From: Siphonodentalium dalli
Taxonomy: Eukaryota > Mollusca > Scaphopoda > Gadilida > Siphonodentaliidae
DNA length: 64,000 nt
Assembly: GCA_032622095.1 (NCBI GenBank)
Contig: CP136061.1
Coordinates: 22,508,991-22,572,990 of the forward strand
Direction: 5' to 3'
The notes beneath the pieces are model-generated. The model saw only the letters and a program-made list of their open reading frames with translations. It had not been told where the DNA came from and made no database searches. Position numbers and translations under genes: made by a program. Shown here one piece after another: positions 22,813 through 30,919 of this stretch (positions are counted from its first letter, which is position 1; every line of letters begins with the position of its first letter).

Positions 22813-23281
22813 AGTAGTAATGGGGGGCACTATGGCCCAGTACCCCCCAGTGGGGGGCACTATGGCCCAGTACCCCCCAGTGGGGGGCACTATGGCCCAG
22901 TACCCCCCAGTGGGGGGCACTATGGCCCAGTACCCCCCAGTGGGGGGCACTATGGCCCAGTATCGAATACTGGACCATAGATCGTCCAGTATTCGATACT
23001 GGGCCATAGTGCCCCCCAGTGGGGGCACTATGGCCCAGTATCGAATACTGGACGATCTATGGTCCAGTATTCGATACTGGGCCATAGTGCCCCCCACTGG
23101 GGGGGGTACTGGGCCATAGTGCCCCCCACTGGGGGGTACTGGGCCATAGTGCCCCACTGGGGGGTACTGGGCCATAGTGCCCCCCCACTGATGGGTACTG
23201 GGCCATAGTTCCCCCCTGAGGATAGATATTCCTGTCATTGATGTGATATTTCTGATCGGAAAAAATGAAAATGGACTTAGA
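22813..23281. repeat. Polinton left terminal inverted repeat, internally palindromic
   Basis: The outer part has four to five 30-bp copies with core GGGGGGCACTATGGCCCAGT. Two mirrored hairpins follow at about 22,960-23,085, built on CAGTATCGAATACTGGACC. Then come four inverted copies of the 30-bp unit, and a unique inner end GATAGATATTCCTGTCATTG ... ATGGACTTAGA. Differences from the right TIR are almost only in G/C run length. Open frames across it are repeat artefacts. Confidence 0.95.
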
Positions 23282-23661
23282 CATTTTTTCATTACTAATT
23301 TTAAAGTTTGTATAATTCTGACCAGAGATGACACATCGACACGAACAGAATCAATTGGTGGGGATCCTACAGTGAAAACGATTTTGTTGAAATTTATCAT
23401 TTATTTTTCAAAAACAAGAACAAGAACAATGAACAATAATATATTATTATACATCAATAATATTAACAAAGAACAATAATTTATGTACAAAACAAGGTCT
23501 CAGATTTGAAGAAACTTAATTGAACATCCTACAACATCCTACAACATCCTACGCTGAATCAATAACAAAAGAGTCTATTTTGTGGAGTTGTTGACACATT
23601 CGTTGTTATCTTCGTCTTCTTTGCGTTGTATGTATATCAGCCGTCGATGTCCTGGTGAAGT
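23282..23661. other. Polinton non-coding stretch between left TIR and protease
   Basis: AT-rich, with three tandem copies of ACAACATCCT near 23,530. A minus-strand AATAAA lies near 23,400 and could serve transcripts ending after the protease gene. No gene seen. Confidence 0.5.
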
Positions 23662-24135
23662 TTAATTCAACAGCAAATTTGCTTTTCTGTATAATCGACC
23701 ATAGTGCTTTCCAAACCATCGAACTATTGTTCTGTCATTCTTGAAGAAATCCCGAGAATTGAATAATATTTTCATCCTCTTTCCTTTCATCATGTGGTGG
23801 AGTGCGAATATACAATATAATCCACACACATTTGTCGCACGATGTTGATATCGTGTTGTATTCATAGTCCATGCTGATGAGTTCCTTTTTATGAATGGTA
23901 ACATATATCGTCTCGGTGGTGGTAGTCCAAATGAGTCGAAGTATACAGCTGATCTTCCCTTGAATAACATCAATGTCCAGTGTTCTCCTGGCTGATCCGA
24001 TGAGTGCGTGTTCACAATATATGCTTGAATATGCTGTGGTTTCTTCTCTGGTAACAGATCTCTAGCACAAACATGTGTGTTAAGTTTACACAACCAGGAA
24101 TTGTCCAGAATATATTGAAGTTCAGCTGTCTGCAT
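23662..24135 (-). CDS. PRO: adenain-like cysteine protease (Polinton PRO)
   Basis: The protein is 157 residues. The triad of the adenovirus protease family is visible in order: His52 (GEHWTLM), Asp67 (YFDSFG), Gln97 (RYQHRA) and Cys104 in NVCGLYC. The family matures virion proteins by cutting after Gly-containing sites. Length and motif order fit Polinton proteases, and nothing essential is missing. It is the last gene of the minus-strand cluster, and its start overlaps the end of the gene at 24,122-24,580 by 14 bp. The presence of a maturation protease next to capsid genes supports virion formation; this is inference. Confidence 0.93.
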   Translation of the reverse strand: MQTAELQYILDNSWLCKLNTHVCARDLLPEKKPQHIQAYIVNTHSSDQPGEHWTLMLFKGRSAVYFDSFGLPPPRRYMLPFIKRNSSAWTMNTTRYQHRATNVCGLYCIFALHHMMKGKRMKILFNSRDFFKNDRTIVRWFGKHYGRLYRKANLLLN

Positions 24136-24580
24136 CGTTGTAATTCTCTTTGACTCGCTGTGACCACATCAGAGTCCACTCTGCATCGAATTTTTTGCGG
24201 TTGAGCTCCAAACTGTTTCTCAGATGATCCCACATAAGGTATGCTTCGAACTTCTCCTTGCAGTGTGGGTTTAACTCCATCAGCTTCGGGAACCATCTTT
24301 CCATAACATTGTATATGTCAATTTTAATCAGCGCTAAGTCGATAAACTGGTTTGTCCAATCATCAGTTGTAGAGAACAAACACAGAACATGTTCACGTTG
24401 ACTAGGATGTTCTATTTTACATCCTTCACAGTTTGCTGACACTTCCTTGCGAATAATTTCTTGTAGTTCTTCAATCGTAGCGTTGTTGAGTGTGTCCAAG
24501 ATCAGTTTTAATCTCGGAGCAACGTGTTGTGAACGTCGGTATTCTTCATAGTAGTTCCATAGCTGTGTTGTGAACTCCAT
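24122..24580 (-). CDS. Polinton protein of unknown function with CxxC and HPSQ motifs
   Basis: 152 residues, not assigned to a known function. Residues 51-67 hold ANCEGCKIEHPSQREHVLC, a C-x2-C ... H ... H-x2-C arrangement that could bind zinc. The rest is predicted helical with many aromatics (WNYYEEY, ERWFPKL, AEWTLMW). It starts one base after the capsid gene stop and overlaps the protease start, so it is probably expressed late together with them. I recall similar small Cys/His proteins in other Polintons, but this cannot be checked here. Confidence 0.7.
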   Translation of the reverse strand: MEFTTQLWNYYEEYRRSQHVAPRLKLILDTLNNATIEELQEIIRKEVSANCEGCKIEHPSQREHVLCLFSTTDDWTNQFIDLALIKIDIYNVMERWFPKLMELNPHCKEKFEAYLMWDHLRNSLELNRKKFDAEWTLMWSQRVKENYNDADS

Positions 24581-24581
24581 C

Positions 24582-25886
24582 CTAATAGTCAGTAAGCACT
24601 TCTCTCAAAGCTGTGATCTCTATTTCACTGTCGAATTCAGCATACACCAAAACGTTGACGGCTGTAGTGAGAGCTGTCAAGAACTGAAGCTCCAAACGCA
24701 GGTTCCCTGTCTTTATAGGATGTAGATGTCCCTCGTCGCTTCCTTGGTCCGGTGTCAAGTCGAAACCCCACAAACAATATCCATTCATATATTCTTTTAA
24801 ATTAATGCCAATTGATTTGTTAACACCAAACATTCCTAAAGATTGATACAAAGATAAATATGATCTGAGACATTGTTTTGTTGCGAAGTTTGGTTCAAAT
24901 GGACGGTTATGTATTGTATGACCGTCTTGACTAACTTCCAATTTATTCAAACTGAAATGTTTGAAGTGGAATGGATTGGTACCCAAATCTCCATTCATAT
25001 CTTTATTTTCGACCAACGCAATAAAAAGTCTCTTTGGTAATTGTCCTTGAAATAAGTGGTCTTCAATTTTTGATCTAAGTCCAGTACTAATTGTGAAAGT
25101 TTTTATTTCTACTCGTCTGATAGGTAGTTTCATTTTTGACTGGGCAATTTCTTGATTTAATTTATTTGAGACCGCTGGAAAGAGACTAACTGTTCTGACA
25201 TGGAACACTGCTGATTCGAAAACAATTTGTCCATCCTCGGAGCCAATGAGGCAAAATTTTGATGGTGATCTGTTTAATCTGATACGAATTTCAATTCCAT
25301 TTGGTAAATATTTTTCTTGAAGAAACAGATCGGTGTGTAAGCGTCCGCATAGTTCAACAAATTTACTACCAGTGATCAAACTTTCTCTAGAAGTTAATCC
25401 AGCATTAGTACCACCTTTGGTGCTCTCTTCAAATTGTTCTGCTGTATCGCCATACCACATTTCTAAATTTGCTAATTGATTATCTTTATATTCTTGAGAG
25501 TATCCCAACAGATTTTCGAAATATGCTCGGTATGGGTAAGTGTCAGAATTCGAAGTTATCAATTTGTTGTTCAAGTAAACATCGATACTGCTGAACATGC
25601 TATGAAAGAAATTGTTAACAGGTGCTAATTCCGTAGCAGCTACCAAATTAGTTCCATCTTTTTTTGTAATTTTGAATTTCACATAAAGATAAGATTGATT
25701 AATATCTGTCCACTTTTCGGTTTGAGATGGTATGACAAACTCTATCGGAGCAGAATTATTCAGCGGTGCAATAGGATGATTTTCGATCCACTGCGATTCT
25801 GACATTGTAGCCACCGTTGGTGGAACATGTGTTATATCAAGTTCCGATTTATTGCATTCGCATGATCCATTTACCATTTGTGCCAT
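24582..25886 (-). CDS. MCP: major capsid protein, double-jelly-roll type (Polinton MCP)
   Basis: 434 residues. The N-terminal half carries the pattern of Polinton and adintovirus hexon-like capsid proteins: an N-terminal IEFVIP and DINQSYLYVKFKI strand pair, then APVNNFFHSMFSSIDVYLNN with YPYRAYFENLLGY. The second half contains the repeated strand motif around FPAVSNKLNQEIAQ and RRVEIKTFTIS. This assignment rests on family pattern and context: next to a penton-like protein, a pVI-like protein and a protease. The fold was not modelled. It would form the trimeric capsomers of an icosahedral shell. The start ATG lies 3 bp from the end of the upstream gene. Confidence 0.88.
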   Translation of the reverse strand: MAQMVNGSCECNKSELDITHVPPTVATMSESQWIENHPIAPLNNSAPIEFVIPSQTEKWTDINQSYLYVKFKITKKDGTNLVAATELAPVNNFFHSMFSSIDVYLNNKLITSNSDTYPYRAYFENLLGYSQEYKDNQLANLEMWYGDTAEQFEESTKGGTNAGLTSRESLITGSKFVELCGRLHTDLFLQEKYLPNGIEIRIRLNRSPSKFCLIGSEDGQIVFESAVFHVRTVSLFPAVSNKLNQEIAQSKMKLPIRRVEIKTFTISTGLRSKIEDHLFQGQLPKRLFIALVENKDMNGDLGTNPFHFKHFSLNKLEVSQDGHTIHNRPFEPNFATKQCLRSYLSLYQSLGMFGVNKSIGINLKEYMNGYCLWGFDLTPDQGSDEGHLHPIKTGNLRLELQFLTALTTAVNVLVYAEFDSEIEITALREVLTDY

Positions 25887-25888
25887 GA

Positions 25889-26263
25889 TTAATCAAAAAT
25901 ATCAAGAGCTCGACTGCTAGGATGATTTTTCGACTGACTTTTTCGGCGTTTGACAGCTGAATGATTCATTTTTGAAGTCGCTACTCTTTTTCTAGGTTTT
26001 TTTCTCGAGTTCAAAATTTGATTTTTAGCTTGTGTGCCAAAAGATTTTAAAGCTTTTTTACCTTCAGACATCAACGCTTCTTTCGGACTTTTACCTTGAT
26101 TAATAATTTCATCTGCAACACCAAAAGTGTGTTTTTTCGCAAGTTGTAAAGCTGTCCGACCAAGCGGTTTTAGAAATGGTATAGCAGATCTCATAACTGA
26201 TTTGAAAATTGAACCAATACCATTACCATATTGCCGTGGTACGCCTCTATACACGGGGAACAT
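25889..26263 (-). CDS. small basic virion protein, adenovirus pVI/pX-like
   Basis: 124 residues, rich in Lys and Arg in the C-terminal half (RKKPRKR, KRRKSQSK). The N-terminus has PRQYGNGIGSIFKSVMRSA followed by an amphipathic stretch (IPFLKPLGRTALQLAKK). The layout (short leader, Gly-type cleavage site, amphipathic helix, basic tail) is that of adenovirus pVI or pX and of small proteins next to Polinton capsid genes. A cut at QYGN|G would free the amphipathic segment. Expected roles are membrane disruption at entry and DNA binding in the virion; both are inference. Confidence 0.75.
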   Translation of the reverse strand: MFPVYRGVPRQYGNGIGSIFKSVMRSAIPFLKPLGRTALQLAKKHTFGVADEIINQGKSPKEALMSEGKKALKSFGTQAKNQILNSRKKPRKRVATSKMNHSAVKRRKSQSKNHPSSRALDIFD

Positions 26264-26268
26264 TGTTT

Positions 26269-27120
26269 TTAGAACTCCTCTCGTTTTCTGAAATGTAGCT
26301 TCACCAAAGACTTACCACCGATAAACTGAATTGATTTTCCTGTGTCGCCACTTATATTTACACTAATTTTGTCAAAGTATGACTTTGAAACTGGAACATA
26401 ATGTAAATTTAAAAATTCATGTTTTACATGTAATCCGTCGATATCTCTTTTACTTCTGAAAGAAACAACTCGTAAAATTTGTACTTCAACATTTCCAACA
26501 AATGTGTAATCGGCAATATCAGAATAAACAAACATTAGATTATGACCAACATTCAAATCTACACCAAACGGAAATCTATTATTTGAATAAAAATCTTCAG
26601 AAGCGTTTTCAGTTTTGTAACCCAACTTGTGCAAAAGACATTGTGGTAATTCAATTCCTAGTTTTGTGTTACTTAAACTCTTGCGAATAATTTTCACACG
26701 TTTTGTACCTTTTGAGTACCCGATGTGAAATCCGTATTCGTTTTGCATTGCTTCTCCAAGTGTTTCATCAATTACATCTTGCATTGTATCAACTAAATCT
26801 GTCGCAGAGGTATACGAACCATTTTGTATCTGTATTTCAAGTGCATGAACGCCATCAGGTCTCTTAAATATCTTTTCTTCAAAACGATTTTGAAGAACAG
26901 ACAGTAATATTGCATCAGTTGTAATCAAATTGAATTTACACGAATCCCCTGTAACATTGTATGTTTCTGAAGGTGTTATCAGTTCGGCTAATGCAACTTC
27001 CCATTTTTCTTTATCAATTTGAACTGGTTTTGGTAATTGTACAGTAAAACAACATTGAGTATTGTTTGGATACATTACCATCGAACTGTCGCTCGGAATT
27101 GTAATGTAGAAAGGATTCAT
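26269..27120 (-). CDS. mCP: minor capsid (penton-like) protein, Polinton mCP
   Basis: 283 residues. The N-terminus FYITIPSDSSMVMYPNNT, followed by FTVQLPKPV and KWEVALAELITP, is the signature of Polinton penton-like single-jelly-roll proteins. The middle shows a GYKTE...FGVDLNVG and FVYSDI pattern also usual in the family. The C-terminus is basic (HFRKREEF). It would form pentamers at the capsid vertices. The upstream membrane protein gene overlaps its start by 4 bp (ATGA). Function is by family pattern and neighbourhood. Confidence 0.9.
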   Translation of the reverse strand: MNPFYITIPSDSSMVMYPNNTQCCFTVQLPKPVQIDKEKWEVALAELITPSETYNVTGDSCKFNLITTDAILLSVLQNRFEEKIFKRPDGVHALEIQIQNGSYTSATDLVDTMQDVIDETLGEAMQNEYGFHIGYSKGTKRVKIIRKSLSNTKLGIELPQCLLHKLGYKTENASEDFYSNNRFPFGVDLNVGHNLMFVYSDIADYTFVGNVEVQILRVVSFRSKRDIDGLHVKHEFLNLHYVPVSKSYFDKISVNISGDTGKSIQFIGGKSLVKLHFRKREEF

Positions 27121-27380
27121 ACTTTCAAAATTTCTGCCGACTGATTTTTCAAATATTTCAAACGCGGTGTTGGTAAAATGTACCCCAAAGAACTACTGAG
27201 TAAAATTAACCACAGTTCGTTATTTTCACTTTGTAAACTTAAATGAACAATTGCTGTAGCGATTATACCAACAATTATAATAATTTGTGTAAAATATGTT
27301 ACTTGATTTTTTGCAATTTTTTCTCCACAGATTTGAAATTGTGATGGAGCATCGAGACCAACTGAACCATTTTGAGACAT
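27117..27380 (-). CDS. small membrane protein with two hydrophobic segments
   Basis: 87 residues from the ATG at 27,380. The frame is open further upstream inside the integrase gene, but MSQNGSVGLDAPSQFQ is a typical soluble N-terminus. Two hydrophobic segments lie at about residues 28-48 (FTQIIIIVGIIATAIVHLSL) and 55-66 (LWLILLSSSLGYI), followed by LPTPRLKYLKN. Small two-segment membrane proteins ending in LPSP or LPTP motifs are, from memory, common next to Polinton penton genes. It could act at virion membranes or cell exit. The stop overlaps the penton start (ATGA). Confidence 0.75.
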   Translation of the reverse strand: MSQNGSVGLDAPSQFQICGEKIAKNQVTYFTQIIIIVGIIATAIVHLSLQSENNELWLILLSSSLGYILPTPRLKYLKNQSAEILKV

Positions 27381-27390
27381 GTTAAAAGTT

Positions 27391-28485
27391 TTATACCAAA
27401 TTTGTGGCAGGTATCCAACTGTCAAATTTTTTAGGATAACCAGCCCAATGAACTTTAATTTCTCTAACTGATTTACCAGCAACTTTTCTTGAACGTTTAC
27501 CAACAACTGATTCAATTTCGTAAACTTTATTATCTTTTATATGTTGAATTTCTTTACCATAAAATGATCCTGCGATGTTTTCACCATCTAAATCTACTAA
27601 TTTGTAAGTTAATGGTGTACTTTTACAAACTCTACTAATTTTGAAAATTTCTTTTGTCCAATTTGGAAGATATCCTTTATCAAAAGTTCTCTTTGTTTTA
27701 TTTATTCTAACAAAATCTCCAACTTTCAACATCTTATCTTTTTTCGTTTTTAACTTTCCATAAAGATTTCTGGAAACTTCAATTTCATTTTCTCGAGTTA
27801 CTAAAACTGGTGCCATCTTAATACTTCTATGAAAACTTTTGTTGTAAGAATTCACAAAATCGTGCAAAACATCAACGTATTTCAAAGTTTGATTATGTGT
27901 AAAATATTTCCACATCTTTGTTTTCAATGTCCGTTGAAAACGTTCAACTATACTTGCTTTTGTCTCTGGATTCTCTGTTGTGAAAAAATGAATTTTCTTA
28001 GATTTCAAAAATTGTAAAAATAATTTATTTTTGAATTCTGAACCTTTGTCAGATTGAAATGAAGCTGGTTTTCGTTTTGATGATTTTAGAATTTTCTGAA
28101 ATGTTTTAACTAAAGTTTTACCAGTTTTATCTTTAATTTTTTCAACCCATGCAAATTTTGAGAACACATCAATAACACAAAGTAAATATCTGTAATTGTC
28201 ATTGTGCTTTTGCAAAGTTTGCAAATCTGCCAGATCAGCTTGCCACTGAATATCAATTCCTGCAACAATAGTTTTACGTCTGCGAAATTTCCGAACAATT
28301 GGTTTGTGCAAAGTATATGTTTTTTGCCATTGTAACCATTTTTTAACATCTGAAAGTTTAATTTTGTTATTTGTTTCTTTTGCATTTTTAAAAAGTTGAT
28401 TTGCTCCACTGAAACCACCAACTTCTTTTGGATTGTAGTAAATTTCAGTTAGAAGTTTGTCAAATTTTATGTAAGTGAGGACCAT
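27391..28485 (-). CDS. INT: retroviral-type integrase with chromodomain (Polinton INT)
   Basis: 364 residues. The N-terminal part (LTEIYYNPKEVGGFSG, TYTLHKPIVRKF) is characteristic of Polinton integrases. The DDE core is intact: Asp84 (WQADL), Asp146 (FQSDKGSEF) and Glu181 (VERFQ), with 34 residues between the last two. A C-terminal chromodomain (about 320-364) reads YEIESVVGKR, EIKVHWAGYP and FDSWIPATNL. It would insert the element with 6-bp staggered joining, matching the target duplication seen. The chromodomain may steer it to marked chromatin (inference). The gene overlaps the end of the upstream gene by 19 bp. Confidence 0.95.
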   Translation of the reverse strand: MVLTYIKFDKLLTEIYYNPKEVGGFSGANQLFKNAKETNNKIKLSDVKKWLQWQKTYTLHKPIVRKFRRRKTIVAGIDIQWQADLADLQTLQKHNDNYRYLLCVIDVFSKFAWVEKIKDKTGKTLVKTFQKILKSSKRKPASFQSDKGSEFKNKLFLQFLKSKKIHFFTTENPETKASIVERFQRTLKTKMWKYFTHNQTLKYVDVLHDFVNSYNKSFHRSIKMAPVLVTRENEIEVSRNLYGKLKTKKDKMLKVGDFVRINKTKRTFDKGYLPNWTKEIFKISRVCKSTPLTYKLVDLDGENIAGSFYGKEIQHIKDNKVYEIESVVGKRSRKVAGKSVREIKVHWAGYPKKFDSWIPATNLV

Positions 28486-29174
28486 CCTTTCAAAATAGTT
28501 TTTCTGGTTTCTGGTGTTAAAATATCAACTGAACGTTTTCTTGACTTGCCACTGATAGGAGTTGCATGTGGTGTATGAAACTCATCACCAGTGTGACCTT
28601 TTAAATGTCTTTGCATCCACAGCCATCGATCCCTGTTACCTACATAATCTTGTGGTATATTAAGTTCCCCCAATCCACGTAGGAATGTTTCATAACCAAC
28701 TGGGTTAAAACCTTTTCGGTGACGAACAACATCGTTTATCAAATCAATTATATTTGATCCAGTAACTGTTTCTGTTCCATAAATTAATTGTCCACGATCA
28801 TCCCATCTAAGTTTAGGATTAGTTGACAACAATGATAAAATTTGTTGTGCTTTACCACGAAATTTAGATGGCACACTTTCCAATATATGGTCACTCATTT
28901 TCCCAAAGTTTTCAGATAACTTTTGTTCAGGTAATCTGAATTTTGAATTTAAAGATTTTTGTGAAGTTTTCAATTTGTACAAATTTTCTCCAAATAACTG
29001 TGACTTTTCTGATTCAGAAATATTTTTATCATAAACTGATTTCAATTCTTTGTAAGAATCTGAAACATTTGAAATTGCAGGATCAGGAGGTAATTGAGGT
29101 TTATTCATTTCTGACATTTCCCATTGTTTGAAATCTTCCAACATTCTGAATGGTACAATAACCATTTTCTTCAT
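28467..29174 (-). CDS. conserved Polinton protein of unknown function (LRWDDRGQLIYG)
   Basis: 235 residues. Conserved-looking features are the N-terminus MVIVPFRMLEDF, a central SKFRGKAQQILSLL and LRWDDRGQLIYG, then GSNIIDLINDVVRHRKG with NPVGYETFLRGL. The C-terminus is basic (GKSRKRSVD). From memory, similar proteins with WDxxGxLxY and IDLI motifs occur in many Polintons and in animal genome sets as unnamed proteins; I know of no proven role. It lies between the virion-type genes and the integrase. Confidence 0.75.
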   Translation of the reverse strand: MKKMVIVPFRMLEDFKQWEMSEMNKPQLPPDPAISNVSDSYKELKSVYDKNISESEKSQLFGENLYKLKTSQKSLNSKFRLPEQKLSENFGKMSDHILESVPSKFRGKAQQILSLLSTNPKLRWDDRGQLIYGTETVTGSNIIDLINDVVRHRKGFNPVGYETFLRGLGELNIPQDYVGNRDRWLWMQRHLKGHTGDEFHTPHATPISGKSRKRSVDILTPETRKTILKGWSSLT

Positions 29175-29194
29175 ATTTATTTGAGATTTAGCTT

Positions 29195-29557
29195 TTACAA
29201 AATATTTTTAACAACTGCACCTAATGTTTTGCTAATCAATGGAGCAAGAAATAATAATGGTAAAAAGCCACCTTTTTGATTCAAAATTTTCTTCTTTTGT
29301 TGCAAAGGTTTGTTCTTGTCTGCAAGATATCTGATATGTTTACGCTTCGAATGTAACTTGCGGTTCTGAGCTTCATTCAGTTTTACATTACCTTTTAAAA
29401 GATTTTGACAACATTCTGAAATGCAATCCATCACTTGTTTCGGAGCTTCGTTGATCATTTTCTTTTTATATGCAGATGGAACTTTACTCATTGCAACAAT
29501 CAACTCACCATATTTTTTTATCAGCGGTGCTTTCCGGCTCTTAGTTTTTGAAGGCAT
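29195..29557 (-). CDS. basic protein with Gly-Gly site and hydrophobic tail, virion candidate
   Basis: 120 residues from the ATG at 29,557; the frame extends two codons upstream only through a GTG. The first 90 residues are very basic (KTKSRKAPLIKKY, KRKHIRYLADK). Then comes NQKGG and a hydrophobic end (FLPLLFLAPLISKTLGAVV). A cleavage after QKGG by the adenain-like protease would release the tail. The design resembles Polinton and adintovirus pVI or pX relatives. The function is inferred from architecture only. Confidence 0.7.
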   Translation of the reverse strand: MPSKTKSRKAPLIKKYGELIVAMSKVPSAYKKKMINEAPKQVMDCISECCQNLLKGNVKLNEAQNRKLHSKRKHIRYLADKNKPLQQKKKILNQKGGFLPLLFLAPLISKTLGAVVKNIL

Positions 29558-29613
29558 CTTCACAGTCTAAGTAGTTGTCTCAAAATGAGCAGAAAAATTA
29601 TATGTTTCATCTT

Positions 29614-30201
29614 TTATCTTTTCGGATTGAACCATTCTAAAGCTTCGAATGCAGATTTCGATGCATCAGACAACGGCATAAATTTTGAAAATTCAAGATC
29701 AATAACTGGTTTTTTTTGTAACGGTTGATGTTGAGGGTTCTGCTGAGAAGGTATAGGTGTAAATTTAGAATGTTGATTTTGTTGAGTTTGCATCGGTGTA
29801 AACTTTGAATGATTTAGAGAAAGCTTTGTTTTACGTTTAGATTCTTTTTGATTACCTCTTTGTTGTGTTTGCTTCCGAGTAATCTTTGAACGTTTTGGAG
29901 AAACCTTTGATTTACTTTTAGATTGTCTACCAGTTTGTTCAAATGAATTTTTCAAAAGACTTCTAATTAAAACTCCTCCAAGAAACCCACTACCACCTCG
30001 TTGTAAAATTAATTTGCGTTTTGTTTCCATATCAGTTGATCGATCAGAGATTTTTTTAAGAACATTTTTATTTCTCTGAAAAAACTTTTTTGTCTGTGAT
30101 GGTAATTTCCAATCATTTTCAAGAAATAATTCAGCTGCAAAAGTGAAGAAATTTATAATTTGTGACAGTTCATCACGACTAAACATCTCGGTGGACGACA
30201 T
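29614..30201 (-). CDS. basic repeat protein with Gly-Gly site, virion candidate
   Basis: 195 residues from the ATG at 30,201 (MSSTEMFSRDE). A TATA sequence (TATAAATTC, 30,231-30,240) lies about 35 bp upstream on the same strand, which favours this start over the open extension to 30,270 that overlaps the ATPase gene. Helical N-terminus, then LILQRGGSGFLGG with a hydrophobic stretch, then a Lys, Ser and Gln-rich tail. The tail has three HSKFTP- or FSKFMP-type repeats (HSKFTPM, HSKFTPI, FSKFMPL). It ends EALEWFNPKR. QRGG|S is a possible protease site. Confidence 0.7.
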   Translation of the reverse strand: MSSTEMFSRDELSQIINFFTFAAELFLENDWKLPSQTKKFFQRNKNVLKKISDRSTDMETKRKLILQRGGSGFLGGVLIRSLLKNSFEQTGRQSKSKSKVSPKRSKITRKQTQQRGNQKESKRKTKLSLNHSKFTPMQTQQNQHSKFTPIPSQQNPQHQPLQKKPVIDLEFSKFMPLSDASKSAFEALEWFNPKR

Positions 30202-30230
30202 GGTTCTAAAATGAAAAAAATAACAACAAC

Positions 30231-30240
30231 TGAATTTATA
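30231..30240 (-). promoter_or_regulatory. TATA box for the gene at 29,614-30,201
   Basis: Minus-strand TATAAATTC about 35 bp before the ATG at 30,201. It lies at the very end of the ATPase coding region. Confidence 0.5.
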
Positions 30241-30886
30241 CTTTTGAATATATGACAGGACCTCGGTCATTAGCTGTCAACCATTTATGGAAAATATCAG
30301 TTCTAATTCGCAAATAATTTTCTGTTCTAGGATGAAAATCTACTAAAATATATCCATGATTTATTGAAGTTGCATCTTCGTATGCTTGTTTCAAATGATT
30401 GGTTTGCATTTGATGAGCCAAAACTTTTATTTGATTTTTATCTCGAACGCTTTGAAATAAAACCATGTAGTGTGCATTCAAACTTATAGTTCTGCTACTT
30501 TTTGATTTTTGGAACATGTTTTGAGTAATGTAAATTATTGAAGCATTTCGATGATGACCTTTTCTAGTAAACCAAAGCATTATTTTGTCTTCATCTTGTT
30601 CCCCCATCATGTCATCGAAAACAACAAGATGAGGAAATGATTTATCTGATACAATTTCCTCATCATCGTCTGGAATACCATCGATAAACTTAACGTTATC
30701 AATTTCTTTTATACGATTGTATGTGTCTTGCCATTCTTTGTAACACCAAACTATTTTCTTTGGTGGTGTTTGGAATAAATCGTGTTTAAATTCAATAACT
30801 TTTTTAACAAATTCTGTTTTACCTGATCCACTAGGTCCGCTGATAAAGAAATTACACGGATGTTGGAAAAGTAAAGATTCTTCCAT
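30236..30886 (-). CDS. ATP: FtsK/HerA-type DNA-packaging ATPase (Polinton ATP)
   Basis: 216 residues. Walker A is GPSGSGKT at 17-24, Walker B is HLVVFDDMM at about 86-94, and a sensor-like YITQNMF sits at 119-125. These and the length fit the Polinton and adintovirus packaging ATPase (A32-like). It would pump the genome into the capsid. The C-terminus NDRGPVIYSKV is charged and ordinary. Nothing is missing. The next gene upstream starts after a 33-bp gap. Confidence 0.93.
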   Translation of the reverse strand: MEESLLFQHPCNFFISGPSGSGKTEFVKKVIEFKHDLFQTPPKKIVWCYKEWQDTYNRIKEIDNVKFIDGIPDDDEEIVSDKSFPHLVVFDDMMGEQDEDKIMLWFTRKGHHRNASIIYITQNMFQKSKSSRTISLNAHYMVLFQSVRDKNQIKVLAHQMQTNHLKQAYEDATSINHGYILVDFHPRTENYLRIRTDIFHKWLTANDRGPVIYSKV

Positions 30887-30919
30887 GTTGTCACTTTGAT
30901 GTCTAATCAGAGAGTGAAC

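Noticed and set aside
22702-23400. Open frames of up to 232 codons across the left TIR, and similar ones at 39,650-40,232
   Set aside because: They read through the 30-bp unit and its palindrome on both strands and in several frames; the repeated peptides (GGTMAQYPPV and similar) are by-products of the repeat.
24012-24296. 94-codon frame between protease and its neighbour
   Set aside because: It is in a third frame over two supported genes and has no domain.
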